Shown: positions 11,056 through 19,511, numbered from the stretch's first letter. The stretch: 64,000 bases of DNA from Nonlabens xylanidelens (GCF_002934445.1 NZ_PTJE01000004.1:167753-231752); one strand, 5' to 3'. The notes: generated from the sequence alone by a model not told the origin. Numbers and translations are program-made.

Positions 11056-11973
11056 TTATTCTCTCTCTATTTTTTCTGCTATACGCAACTTGGCACTTCT
11101 TGCCCTATTATTCATTTTTATCTCTTCTTTAGAAGGGATAATCATTTTACCTATCCTTTTAAAAGGAACACTAGATCTACCGAAAACATCCTTCTCTGGT
11201 TCTCCTTCAAAAAGACCATTGCGCATAAACCTTTTTACAGGCCTATCTTCTAAAGAGTGATAAGAAATAACACTCAATCTACCACCCACTTTAAGCACCT
11301 CTTCTGACTGTCTTAAAAAATCATACAGCACCTCCATTTCCTTATTCACTTCTATACGTATAGCCTGAAACACTTGAGCCATTAACTTATGCTCAATTCT
11401 CTCCGGCACAAGTGGTGAACAAATCTCTTTAAGGTCTGCGACGGTTAATATCTCAGCCTCTGCTCTAGCACTTACTATTCTTCTAGCTAGTTTATGCGCA
11501 ATACGCAACTCTCCATAAGCCTTAAAAATCCTTACGAGATCTTCTTCATCATACTCATTAACTACGACTACAGCGTCTAACTCTTGTTCTTGATTCATAC
11601 GCATATCAAGTCTAGCGTCAAATCGAGTAGAAAAACCACGCGCAGCCTCGTCAAATTGATGAGAACTAACACCCAAGTCAGCAAGAATACCATCCACCTC
11701 TTTAGCTCCATAAAGCCTTAAAAACCTTTTCATGTAACCAAAATTTTGATTGATCAACATAAAACGATCGTCATCAATGGCATTTGCCAGCGCATCTGTA
11801 TCTTGATCAAATGCAAACAGTCTTCCATCCGGACCTAAACGTGAGAGAATCTCACGGGAGTGACCACCACCACCAAAGGTGACGTCCACATACGTTCCTG
11901 ACGGATTAATATTTAATCCATCTACGGTCTCTTTTAAAAGAACCGGATTATGATAAGAGGTCGATTGTGTCAT
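11056..11973 (-). CDS. rsmH: 16S rRNA m4C1402 methyltransferase RsmH (MraW)
   Basis: RsmH methylates N4 of C1402 in the ribosomal P site using S-adenosylmethionine. The SAM-binding loop VDVTFGGGGHSREIL is near residues 28-42, and the typical DLGVSSHQFDEAARGFS and ISYHSLEDRPVKRF motifs are present. Its 305 residues match the family. The start overlaps the 3' end of mraZ by 26 bp, so the two are probably translated from one transcript. Confidence 0.97.
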   Translation of the reverse strand: MTQSTSYHNPVLLKETVDGLNINPSGTYVDVTFGGGGHSREILSRLGPDGRLFAFDQDTDALANAIDDDRFMLINQNFGYMKRFLRLYGAKEVDGILADLGVSSHQFDEAARGFSTRFDARLDMRMNQEQELDAVVVVNEYDEEDLVRIFKAYGELRIAHKLARRIVSARAEAEILTVADLKEICSPLVPERIEHKLMAQVFQAIRIEVNKEMEVLYDFLRQSEEVLKVGGRLSVISYHSLEDRPVKRFMRNGLFEGEPEKDVFGRSSVPFKRIGKMIIPSKEEIKMNNRARSAKLRIAEKIERE

Positions 11974-12415
11974 TTCCCATTACTTCTTCAGCGAGATCAG
12001 CAAAGTCATCTAGCGAGTCATCTATAGCCGCTTCATACTTTTGCTTATCCCAGATTTCTAATATATTCACCGCACTCGACACGGTTACTTCTTTTGTAAT
12101 TCCAGCAAAGGTTATAAGATCCTTAGGTATAAGTAATCGTCCATTTGCATCTACCTCAACAGTTTTAACTCCTGCTGTAAAACGACGTATAAAATCATTA
12201 TGCTTTCTATTGAAACGATTTAAACCGTTCAATTTTTCCATCATTTTATTCCACTGACTCATAGGATAGAGCTCTAAACAAGGCTGAAAAACAGCTCGTT
12301 TAATCACAAAACCATCCTGAACGACCGGTGTCATTTGCTTTTTTAAAGCAGCTGGCATCATAAATCGCCCTTTGGCGTCAGTTTTACACTCGTATGTACC
12401 TATAAAATTGTTCAC
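11948..12415 (-). CDS. mraZ: Transcriptional regulator MraZ
   Basis: MraZ is a DNA-binding protein with two SpoVT-AbrB folds; in other bacteria it binds repeated boxes upstream of its own operon and controls dcw expression. The two half-domains are visible as GRFMMPAALKKQ (about residues 16-27) and NGRLLIPKDL (about 90-99). At 155 residues it has family length. It is the first gene of the operon. Three evenly spaced GTGGT repeats lie 48-72 bp upstream of the start and are the likely autoregulatory operator. Confidence 0.95.
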   Translation of the reverse strand: MNNFIGTYECKTDAKGRFMMPAALKKQMTPVVQDGFVIKRAVFQPCLELYPMSQWNKMMEKLNGLNRFNRKHNDFIRRFTAGVKTVEVDANGRLLIPKDLITFAGITKEVTVSSAVNILEIWDKQKYEAAIDDSLDDFADLAEEVMGNDTIDLLS

Positions 12416-12443
12416 TAGAAATAGCTGTTTAGCGCTATTAAAT

Positions 12444-12487
12444 CAAAAATAAGAAATTAAATACCACTTTTTACCACATTTTACCAC
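12444..12487 (-). promoter_or_regulatory. dcw operon promoter and triple MraZ box
   Basis: On the minus strand the box TATTTTTG (complement of 12444-12451) matches the Bacteroidota -7 consensus TAnnTTTG, 28 bp before the mraZ start. Upstream are three direct repeats of GTGGT (complements of 12463-12467, 12473-12477 and 12483-12487), spaced exactly 10 bp and each followed by an A-rich run. Known MraZ sites are short tandem boxes of this kind (TGGGN in Escherichia coli, AAAGTG-type in Mycoplasma). The first two boxes cover the -33 region, where no good TTG is seen. Operator function is inferred. Confidence 0.7.
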
Positions 12488-12578
12488 ATTGTTGATAAGT
12501 GAGCCTTATTCTGAATAACTACCCTAGTTATTAACAATTTAAGAATCGGTACTTAATATTCAAAAAGGATGTTAATTC

Positions 12579-12594
12579 CGCTTTCGCGAAAGCG
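12579..12594. repeat. Palindrome copy 3, between mraZ and the hydrolase gene
   Basis: Perfect copy, intergenic, 92 bp upstream of the MraZ boxes and 90 bp before the hydrolase promoter. Confidence 0.95.
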
Positions 12595-12683
12595 AGACAG
12601 CAACATTTAATATTTTAAATGAAAACTGAATTTTCTCTTTAAAAACTAAAGAAATTGAGGCATCTTGCTACATTCAAAACAAC

Positions 12684-12691
12684 TATATTTG
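12684..12691 (+). promoter_or_regulatory. Promoter -7 box for the alpha/beta hydrolase gene
   Basis: TATATTTG is a perfect TAnnTTTG box, with TTG at 12665-12667 as a -33 element 16 bp upstream. The predicted transcript would start about 12 bases before the ATG at 12709. Confidence 0.6.
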
Positions 12692-12708
12692 CCACTTAGA
12701 ATTACCCT

Positions 12709-13476
12709 ATGACGCACGACTTAATCAAAGACGGTAAATTTGAATATTACATTACAGGAGAAGGAACACCTATAATCATACTTCATGGTTTAATGGGTGG
12801 ATTGAGTAATTTCCAGGGTGTGATCGATTATTTCCCCTCAAAAGGTTATCAAGTAGTTGTGCCTACTTTACCGCTGTACACCACGCCACTTATTAAAACT
12901 AGCGTCGGTACATTTGCAAAGCACATCAACGCCTTTATCGACCATATGGGCTGGAAAGAGGTTATTTTACTAGGCAATTCTCTAGGAGGCCATATCGGAC
13001 TAGTTACTACAAAGTTATTCCCTGAAAAAATTAAAGCCCTTATAATCACCGGTAGTTCTGGCCTTTATGAAAGCGCGATGGGTGAGAGTTATCCTAAAAA
13101 AGGAAATTACGACTACATCAAAGAAAAAAGTCAAGACGTATTTTATGATCCTGCTGTCGCTACTAAAGAAATAGTAGACGAAGTATTTGCCACGGTTAAC
13201 GATCGCAATAAACTGCTTAAAACACTAGCCATAGCAAAAAGTGCTATTAGACATAACATGTCTAAGGATTTACCTAACATGACAACTCCGGTTTGTATCA
13301 TATGGGGTAAACAAGATAGCGTGACACCACCTGCAGTTGCAGACGAGTTTCATGAAAAACTTGCAGACAGCGACCTGTACTGGATAGATAAATGTGGGCA
13401 TGCAGCCATGATGGAACACCCTGATGAGTTCAATGAAATTCTTAATAGCTGGCTAGTAAAAAGAAATTTATTATAA
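12709..13476 (+). CDS. Alpha/beta-fold hydrolase
   Basis: This is a 255-residue cytoplasmic alpha/beta hydrolase without signal peptide. The oxyanion-side motif HGLMGG is at about residues 25-30, the nucleophile elbow GNSLGGH at about 88-94 (Ser is the nucleophile), a conserved Asp follows in WGKQDSVTPP, and the catalytic His is in CGHAAMMEHP near the C-terminus. The substrate cannot be told from sequence. It is divergent from the dcw operon and followed by engB in the same direction; flavobacterial genomes often keep this hydrolase next to engB. Confidence 0.85.
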   Translation: MTHDLIKDGKFEYYITGEGTPIIILHGLMGGLSNFQGVIDYFPSKGYQVVVPTLPLYTTPLIKTSVGTFAKHINAFIDHMGWKEVILLGNSLGGHIGLVTTKLFPEKIKALIITGSSGLYESAMGESYPKKGNYDYIKEKSQDVFYDPAVATKEIVDEVFATVNDRNKLLKTLAIAKSAIRHNMSKDLPNMTTPVCIIWGKQDSVTPPAVADEFHEKLADSDLYWIDKCGHAAMMEHPDEFNEILNSWLVKRNLL

Positions 13477-13565
13477 AGAAATATTTTTCCATTATTAATC
13501 CATAGTCATCGTGAATCAAACAGTTACTATACACTGTCTGATCATAAATCTAGCCGACTAATCAT

Positions 13566-13573
13566 TACCTTTG
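13566..13573 (+). promoter_or_regulatory. Candidate -7 box immediately before engB
   Basis: TACCTTTG matches TAnnTTTG and ends 4 bp before the engB ATG at 13578. If used, the transcript would begin at or within a few bases of the start codon and be nearly leaderless. No convincing -33 TTG is present at the usual distance, so this is a tentative call. Confidence 0.4.
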
Positions 13574-13577
13574 CCAT

Positions 13578-14177
13578 ATGAAAATTACTAGCGCAGAATT
13601 TGTTATATCTAACCAAGACGTAAAAAGATGTCCTAACTCTGGAATTCCAGAATATGCATTTATAGGTAGATCTAACGTAGGAAAATCTTCTTTAATCAAC
13701 ATGCTTACAAACAAGAAGAGCCTAGCAAAAACATCTGGCAGACCTGGAAAAACGCAATTAATCAACCATTTTCTAATCAATAAATCTTGGCACCTAGTCG
13801 ATTTACCTGGTTATGGATATGCGAGAGTTTCTAAGACTAGCAAAGCAAAGTTTCAAAAATTTATCACTAAATATTTTGAACAGCGCAAGCAGTTAATCTC
13901 AGGATTTGTATTAGTAGATGTAAGACATGAGCCACAACCTATAGACGTTGAATTCATGGAATGGCTAGGCGAGAGTGGTATTCCTTTTAGTATCATTTTT
14001 ACCAAAGCTGACAAATTAAAGCCTAATGCTTTAGAACGTAATGTAGAGGCTTACAAAAAGTACCTTACTGAAGGATCTTGGGAAGAAATGCCTCCATACT
14101 TTGTCACTAGCTCTTCAAACAATCAAGGAAAAGAAGAACTATTAGAATACATAGGAGGTATAAACGATAGCTTATAA
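13578..14177 (+). CDS. engB: Ribosome biogenesis GTP-binding protein EngB (YsxC/YihA)
   Basis: EngB is an essential TRAFAC-class GTPase involved in assembly of the large ribosomal subunit. The G1 loop GRSNVGKS is at residues 30-37, the G3 motif DLPGYG at about 75-80, and the G4 motif TKAD in the stretch [10 protein letters not shown]. The length of 199 residues is typical. It lies 101 bp after the hydrolase and converges with the DUF3820 gene 5 bp away. Confidence 0.96.
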   Translation: MKITSAEFVISNQDVKRCPNSGIPEYAFIGRSNVGKSSLINMLTNKKSLAKTSGRPGKTQLINHFLINKSWHLVDLPGYGYARVSKTSKAKFQKFITKYFEQRKQLISGFVLVDVRHEPQPIDVEFMEWLGESGIPFSIIFTKADKLKPNALERNVEAYKKYLTEGSWEEMPPYFVTSSSNNQGKEELLEYIGGINDSL

Positions 14178-14178
14178 G

Positions 14179-14215
14179 ACCGTTAAAAAACTGGTCTATC
14201 ATTAACGGTATTTTT
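14179..14215 (+). terminator. Possible terminator of engB inside the end of the convergent gene
   Basis: ACCGTTAA at 14179-14186 pairs with TTAACGGT at 14202-14209 and is followed by five T at 14211-14215. The loop is 15 bases, so the hairpin is only moderately strong. It overlaps the last codons of the DUF3820 gene on the other strand. Confidence 0.4.
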
Positions 14216-14434
14216 ACGTATCTCACGTAAGATATCCTCGATACCATTTACTTTCATATCAAAAACAGTCGTCATATAGTTACCTAATTTACCTTTAGGA
14301 AACCCCTGCCTTCTAAACCAGACATAATACGACTCCGGTAACTCACTAAGGAATTTACCTTTGTGAGCACCGAAGGGCATTTTATACCATGACATTTCTA
14401 TCAATAGATTGTGATCAAATAATGGTTCTTCCAT
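14183..14434 (-). CDS. DUF3820 family protein
   Basis: This 83-residue protein matches the DUF3820 pattern: a core MPFGAHKGKFLSELPESYYVWF followed by a GFPKGKLG stretch is the recognisable part (written here as the segments MPFGAHKGK, LPESYYVWF and GFPKGKLG). The family is small, cytoplasmic and of unknown function, although annotated members are sometimes called putative quorum-sensing-regulated virulence factors. It lies 13 bp downstream of gldC on the same strand and is probably the last gene of the gldB-gldC transcript. Confidence 0.8.
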   Translation of the reverse strand: MEEPLFDHNLLIEMSWYKMPFGAHKGKFLSELPESYYVWFRRQGFPKGKLGNYMTTVFDMKVNGIEDILREIRKNTVNDRPVF

Positions 14435-14447
14435 TTATTTAAAAGAG

Positions 14448-14792
14448 TTACTTACTCTCTTTAAGGTTTAATTTTTCTGCAAAATAATCGCAAAAATCAA
14501 TCATCGTATCTCTCATTTTATCATCATTTGTAGCACGATGATAAGTGTCTGCCATAGAAACAAGTGTCTGATGAAAAAAGACTCTCATCTCATCCACAGG
14601 CATATCTTTGGTCCATAAATCTATACGGAAAGACTCCTTCTCTACACTATTCCACATAGAAACCATCATAGCCTTAGCCTCTGCAGCATCTACACCACCA
14701 TCTGGCGCACTCCATCTTATGTGTTCTGGCACTCTATTTTCATCTAGCTCGATCCCTATCTTAATAGTAGATCTATTTTTATTATCTGACAT
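14448..14792 (-). CDS. gldC: Gliding motility protein GldC
   Basis: GldC is a 114-residue cytoplasmic protein found with GldB in gliding Bacteroidota; mutants in Flavobacterium johnsoniae glide poorly. The sequence begins with a polar N-terminus, has the motif IRWSAPDGGVDAAEAKAMM near residues 26-44, and shows no signal peptide or membrane span. It directly follows gldB (one-base overlap of start and stop), which supports the assignment. Confidence 0.92.
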   Translation of the reverse strand: MSDNKNRSTIKIGIELDENRVPEHIRWSAPDGGVDAAEAKAMMVSMWNSVEKESFRIDLWTKDMPVDEMRVFFHQTLVSMADTYHRATNDDKMRDTMIDFCDYFAEKLNLKESK

Positions 14793-15769
14793 TATTGTAA
14801 TGGTTTGTATTTAGATCGTTTAAAAATTTCTTCTGGTTTTAATTGAATCATTGTTTCTATATCCACCTCGTTATTCTCCATAAATGATTTCACCATTCTG
14901 TATCCTATATAGCGACCTACACCACCTGGCGTCTGCTGGTCTACCTCTAGATAGAATTTAGAAAAAGGTGCTGGTAGTATGAAACGAGATAATAATTTTG
15001 AATCTGTATCGTATAATAACTCGTTATCTATAAAATACCTCCACATCTCACCTTCATTCTCAACAGTAAAAGCATATTTCTCAGGAGTATAACTAAACAA
15101 CTGATCACCAGTTGCGTTAGGCGCAAATAATTCTTGTAGATAATGTAACTTACCGTGATAAATCATATTACCCAGTAAACTACGTTCCATACTAGGCTCA
15201 ACAAAGAGTCGCGCATACGCTAGAGAAGCATCAGCCGGTAGCTGTTCTATGTTTAAATTCTCCCTCTGATACTTATTAATCCCTATGTACAACTCATGGT
15301 CCTTACCTAAATAAGTATCTATAGAAACTATTAATTGACTTGCAGTAGGTATCACCTTCTGTCTATAATTCACATCTGACAGGACTGTTACAACAAGAGT
15401 GGGCTCAAAATCTGGAAAATAATACACCACGTGTCGCATCACATCTTCTAACTCTTCTTCTATTTCTACATAATTAAAATCAGCGTCGTCTACGGCTTTT
15501 TCTAATACATTATGTATAGAATCTTTACCTTCCATTTTTGCCATCCACACGCTATCAGGCACTGTTACTGGAAAAAACAGTGGATATTCTCCTTTCATCG
15601 TAGACAAATCTGCTTTTTGAGCATCTGCAAATTCCTCATGAAACTTCACGAACTCTACATCTAGAGGTATATTAGAAATCTCATCTTCTACTTTTGAACT
15701 AGATGTACATGAGGTTATCGCTTTCGCGAAAGCGACAATAACAAAAAACTTAAATAACTTAATCTTCAT
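14792..15769 (-). CDS. gldB: Gliding motility lipoprotein GldB
   Basis: GldB is a lipoprotein required for gliding motility. The N-terminus is a lipoprotein signal (basic start, hydrophobic core, ITSC lipobox with the lipidated Cys at residue 21). Length is 325 residues and the next gene is gldC, as in other gliding flavobacteria. The palindrome at 15719-15734 falls in the signal peptide and is read as AFAKA at residues 13-17, placing a Lys in the hydrophobic core. A -7-like box (TATTTTTG, complement of 15811-15818) lies upstream, within the divergent nadE gene start region. Confidence 0.92.
   Translation of the reverse strand: MKIKLFKFFVIVAFAKAITSCTSSSKVEDEISNIPLDVEFVKFHEEFADAQKADLSTMKGEYPLFFPVTVPDSVWMAKMEGKDSIHNVLEKAVDDADFNYVEIEEELEDVMRHVVYYFPDFEPTLVVTVLSDVNYRQKVIPTASQLIVSIDTYLGKDHELYIGINKYQRENLNIEQLPADASLAYARLFVEPSMERSLLGNMIYHGKLHYLQELFAPNATGDQLFSYTPEKYAFTVENEGEMWRYFIDNELLYDTDSKLLSRFILPAPFSKFYLEVDQQTPGGVGRYIGYRMVKSFMENNEVDIETMIQLKPEEIFKRSKYKPLQ
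15719..15734. repeat. Palindrome copy 4, in gldB signal peptide
   Basis: Perfect copy, in frame as AFAKA inside the lipoprotein signal of GldB. Confidence 0.95.
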
Positions 15770-15810
15770 ACATCAATAACTCGCTATTATTTTATTTATT
15801 TTTAGGCTTG

Positions 15811-15818
15811 CAAAAATA
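15811..15818 (-). promoter_or_regulatory. Candidate -7 box for gldB-gldC
   Basis: The minus-strand sequence TATTTTTG matches TAnnTTTG, 42 bp before the gldB start. No clear TTG is seen at the -33 distance. The nadE start at 15824 is only 6 bp away on the other strand, so the two promoters would overlap. Confidence 0.4.
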
Positions 15819-15823
15819 CGATT

Positions 15824-16612
15824 ATGAAAACTGATAAAGTTACTGATTATATAGTAAAATGGTTAAAAGATTATGCTACGAAAGCCGGAGTTAAAGGTTA
15901 TGTGGTAGGCGTAAGTGGCGGTATAGATAGCGCCGTTACCTCTACTTTATGCGCAATGACCGGGCTAGATCTACTTTGCGTAGAAATGCCTATCCACCAG
16001 CATGAAGATCATGTGACAAGAGCTCAAGAACACATAGAGCAACTAAAAAATCGTTTCAGCAATGTTAGCGATGTACGTAGTGACCTAACACCTGTTTTTG
16101 ATATTTTCAAATCAAACATGCCTAGCATAGACAGCACTCCACAGGTAGAACTAACTCTAGGAAACACTAGAGCAAGATTGAGAATGACCACACTCTATTA
16201 TCATGGAGGTGTAAATGGCTTATTAGTTGCTGGAACAGGTAATAAAGTAGAAGATTTTGGAGTTGGTTTTTACACTAAATATGGCGACGGCGGTGTGGAC
16301 GTTAGTCCTATTGCAGATTTAATGAAAAGTGAGGTTTATGCCATCGGTAAACTGGTAAACGTACCTGAAAGCATTATGAAAGCAGCACCTAGTGACGGTC
16401 TTTATGGAGCTGAAAAAACAGACGAAGACCAAATAGGAGCCAGTTATGACGAGCTAGAATGGGCTATGAATCAAATAGATAAAGGTCATAATGTTGAAGA
16501 TTTAAGCGATAGAGAGCAAGAAGTGTTAAACATTTATTTATCATTTAACAGAAGGAATCAACACAAGATGAACCCTATTCCCGTGTGCGAAATACCCTCT
16601 AATTTTAGGTAA
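15824..16612 (+). CDS. nadE: NH3-dependent NAD+ synthetase NadE
   Basis: NadE amidates nicotinic acid adenine dinucleotide to NAD+ using ATP and ammonia. The PP-loop SGGIDSAV is at residues 31-38 and the NAD-binding segments (GTGNKVEDFGVGFYTKYGDG, SPIADLMKSEVY, APSDGL) follow. The length of 262 residues shows that the N-terminal glutaminase domain of the long form is absent. The gene is divergent from gldB with 54 bp between them. Confidence 0.95.
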   Translation: MKTDKVTDYIVKWLKDYATKAGVKGYVVGVSGGIDSAVTSTLCAMTGLDLLCVEMPIHQHEDHVTRAQEHIEQLKNRFSNVSDVRSDLTPVFDIFKSNMPSIDSTPQVELTLGNTRARLRMTTLYYHGGVNGLLVAGTGNKVEDFGVGFYTKYGDGGVDVSPIADLMKSEVYAIGKLVNVPESIMKAAPSDGLYGAEKTDEDQIGASYDELEWAMNQIDKGHNVEDLSDREQEVLNIYLSFNRRNQHKMNPIPVCEIPSNFR

Positions 16613-16685
16613 TTTTTAACACCTAATTCTCTGTGATGTAAGGCAATACGCACACTTGATTTTGTAAGAATTACTATGAGCTGTA

Positions 16686-16693
16686 TATATTTG
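16686..16693 (+). promoter_or_regulatory. Promoter for the response-regulator gene
   Basis: TATATTTG is a perfect -7 box with TTG at 16662-16664 as the -33 element, 21 bp apart. The gene starts at 16716, leaving a leader of about 17 bases. Confidence 0.65.
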
Positions 16694-16715
16694 TAGATAC
16701 AATAATTAATAAGAA

Positions 16716-17339
16716 ATGGACATTTTATTAGCAGACCATCATCCCATCTTTAATAAAGGGTTAAAAGCTATGATGAAAGACTATAAAGACTTTCAATTTG
16801 TAGGCAAAATAGATGACGGTAAAGATCTTATTTCTGGTATCACAAAACACGATCCCGATGTGCTAATTCTCGAAGTCGATTTACCCAATTCTAACGGTGT
16901 GGGATCCCTTAGAGAAATAAGGTCTCATTTTCCAAATATCAAAATTCTAGTTGTAAGCTGTCATCCTGAAGAAATATACGCTATAAGCTCAGTAAAGGCA
17001 GGCGCAAATGGCTACATAGCAAAAACGCGTTCTGTAAAAGAAATAAGAAAATCATTACTTACTGTTGCCAGTGGAGAAACATTCCTCTCTGAGGATATTA
17101 AAAATCAATTAAACAACAAGCAAACTAGTAATATTCTTAAATTCAAAAAACTATCTACTAGAGAGATAGAGGTCTTAAACTTATTATCTAGAGGTAAGCG
17201 TAATAAAGAAATAGCTCAACAACTATCTATCAATGAGAAAACAGTAAGTACTTATAAAACTAGATTACTTAAAAAACTAAACGTTGATAATATAGCAGAC
17301 TTAATACATCAGTCACGCTTATTACAAATCACTAGCTAA
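16716..17339 (+). CDS. Atypical NarL/LuxR-type response regulator
   Basis: The 207-residue protein has a receiver domain (residues 1-120) and a LuxR-type helix-turn-helix (about 142-205, LSTREIEVLNLLSRG then NKEIAQQL and NEKTVSTYKTRL). In the receiver, the position of the phospho-acceptor Asp in the PDVxLxD motif is Glu (E53), and the second acidic-pocket residue is His (D7-H8 rather than two Asp). The conserved Ser near residue 88 and Lys near 107 remain. This suggests a phosphorylation-independent or permanently active regulator. No kinase gene is adjacent. Its end overlaps convergent dnaG by 8 bp. Confidence 0.9.
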   Translation: MDILLADHHPIFNKGLKAMMKDYKDFQFVGKIDDGKDLISGITKHDPDVLILEVDLPNSNGVGSLREIRSHFPNIKILVVSCHPEEIYAISSVKAGANGYIAKTRSVKEIRKSLLTVASGETFLSEDIKNQLNNKQTSNILKFKKLSTREIEVLNLLSRGKRNKEIAQQLSINEKTVSTYKTRLLKKLNVDNIADLIHQSRLLQITS

Positions 17340-19329
17340 ACAAGAACCTACTTAAACCATCAGAAGGTATAACCGTTCTGTTTTTTAAATCAATTTTAGT
17401 CCTTAACAAATTATAATCCATTACTTGCCTTAAAGCCTCTTGATTATCAATTTCAGGGGAGTTTTTTGCTATAATCCTATTAATATTCTCCACTAGATCA
17501 TAAATAAGAAACTGCCTAAAATGCAATAGAACTTGACTAGTATATTCCGACACAGACTGATCTTTGTGTTTAGGAAAAATCTGATTACGCTCCCAATCAT
17601 GAAGACTATACTTATCATCTGACATGGTAATATCTGCGATAACACTTGCATATTGCCCCTCAAAAGCAGATAGTATCAATTGAACGTCCAGCTTTTGCTC
17701 TAATAGTAGAACATCAATTATTTTAGTATATATCGCCTGAAAATCAGGATTAGCAAACTTAATCTCATCAGAGTGTAGGTCCATGTATATTTTCTCATAA
17801 ACACGTTGCTCTCCTTTTACTGTTTCATATTCGACTTCTACACCACTACCATCCTGAATATATTCATCTTCAAAAACTTCATCTTTTCCTCCGTATAATA
17901 ACAAGATAGCAATAATAGAGCGTTCTAACAATCCTCTACGGTCTACATTTAAGTTCTCTGGAGAAATCTCCACTTTAGTCATAGGCGCTTGCGCTTTTTC
18001 TTTGACCTGCTTCTTTTTTTGCTCTATTAGTCCAGAATTGCGTACTTGTGCTAGGGTAGAAAACAACACATCTTCACCTATATCTAGAATAGCAGCACTT
18101 TCTCTAACATATATCTCTCTAGATATATCATCAGGTATTTTTGCTATACTATTTACTATATCCCTAATCATATCAGCTTTCTTAATGGGATCACCAGCAG
18201 CTTCTTCTTTAAGAAGGTTTGATTTAAACGAAATAAAATCACGAGCATTATTAGTAAGAAAATCTACTATTTCAGATTCCGTATGAGATTTTGCAAAAGA
18301 GTCTGGATCCTCACCATCAGGAAAAGTGCAAACACGTACATTCATTCCGGTTTCTAATATAAGATCAGTACCTCTTATGGCCGCTCTCATACCAGCCGCA
18401 TCACCATCATATAATACAGTAATATTCTTTGTAAGTCGCTGTATTAATCTAATTTGTTGACTAGTCAGCGCAGTACCAGAACTAGAAACCACATTCTTAA
18501 CTCCTGCCTGATGCAATTGAATTACATCAGTATAACCCTCAACTAGATAACAGAGATCTTCTTTTGCTATAGCCTGCTTTGCCTCATATATACCGTAAAG
18601 AACATTTGATTTATCATAAATCTCACTCTGTGGAGAATTGAGATATTTAGCCGCTTTTTTCTCATTATTGAGAATTCTACCTCCAAAACCTAAAACTCGC
18701 CCAGAAAGACTACGTATAGGAAACATAACACGACCTTTGAATCGATCAAATTTCTTGTCCTCCTTAACAATTGAAACACCTGTCTTATTTAAAAACTCTA
18801 GTTGATAACCTGCTTTTATAGCTGCGTCGGTAAAAGCACTCCATTGATCTGGATTATAACCTAACTGAAAATAATCTATCGTTTCATCTGTAAAGCCACG
18901 CTCTTTAAAATAGCTATATCCTATCGCTTTACCTTCATCAGTTTTTAACTGCCCATGAAACCAATCTGCTGCATACTTAGAAACCAGAAACATAGACTCT
19001 TTCTCATTTTGAACCTGTTTCTGCTCATCAGTTTGTTGTGTTTCTTCGATTTCAATGCCATACTTTTTTGCCAGCCATTTTATCGCTTCAGGAAACGTAA
19101 AATGCTCATGTTCCATAATAAAAGTAACCGCATTACCACCCTTACCAGAACTAAAGTCTTTCCAAATTTGCTTAACCGGACTAACCATAAAACTAGGCGA
19201 TCGTTCTTCGGTAAAAGGACTTAATCCTTTAAAATTAGAACCAGACTTCTTTAATTGAACAAAATCACCGATCACCTCCTCTACACGAGCAGCGTCAAAT
19301 ACAGCATCTACAGTTGTTCTTGAAATCAT
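17332..19329 (-). CDS. dnaG: DNA primase DnaG, with degenerate zinc-binding domain
   Basis: DnaG makes RNA primers at replication forks. Three parts are visible: an N-terminal CHC2-type domain (about 1-100), the TOPRIM catalytic domain (YLVEGYTDVIQLHQAG, later DGDAAG) and a C-terminal helicase-interaction region. In the N-terminal domain the four zinc ligands expected at the pattern C-x2-H-x17-C-x2-C are Ser37, Thr40, Asp58 and Ser61, so zinc cannot bind in the usual way although the surrounding fold is kept (SPFTEERSPSF, KGGNAVTF). Length is 665 residues and the frame is intact. It converges with the response regulator. Confidence 0.94.
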   Translation of the reverse strand: MISRTTVDAVFDAARVEEVIGDFVQLKKSGSNFKGLSPFTEERSPSFMVSPVKQIWKDFSSGKGGNAVTFIMEHEHFTFPEAIKWLAKKYGIEIEETQQTDEQKQVQNEKESMFLVSKYAADWFHGQLKTDEGKAIGYSYFKERGFTDETIDYFQLGYNPDQWSAFTDAAIKAGYQLEFLNKTGVSIVKEDKKFDRFKGRVMFPIRSLSGRVLGFGGRILNNEKKAAKYLNSPQSEIYDKSNVLYGIYEAKQAIAKEDLCYLVEGYTDVIQLHQAGVKNVVSSSGTALTSQQIRLIQRLTKNITVLYDGDAAGMRAAIRGTDLILETGMNVRVCTFPDGEDPDSFAKSHTESEIVDFLTNNARDFISFKSNLLKEEAAGDPIKKADMIRDIVNSIAKIPDDISREIYVRESAAILDIGEDVLFSTLAQVRNSGLIEQKKKQVKEKAQAPMTKVEISPENLNVDRRGLLERSIIAILLLYGGKDEVFEDEYIQDGSGVEVEYETVKGEQRVYEKIYMDLHSDEIKFANPDFQAIYTKIIDVLLLEQKLDVQLILSAFEGQYASVIADITMSDDKYSLHDWERNQIFPKHKDQSVSEYTSQVLLHFRQFLIYDLVENINRIIAKNSPEIDNQEALRQVMDYNLLRTKIDLKNRTVIPSDGLSRFLFS

Positions 19330-19398
19330 TTGAAAAATATTCTAATATAAAAATAGTGTTTTCCCATAAAAGCGGGCCGCACTTAAATATATAAAACC

Positions 19399-19426
19399 AA
19401 AAAAAGCCCTTGATTTCTCAAGAGCT
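19399..19426 (-). terminator. Terminator after the initiator tRNA
   Basis: On the minus strand AGCTCTTGA pairs with TCAAGGGCT around a GAAA loop (one G-T pair) and is followed by a run of T. It ends the tRNA transcript 13 bp after the tRNA. Confidence 0.75.
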
Positions 19427-19438
19427 TTCTTTTCTTAG

Positions 19439-19511
<73 letters not shown>

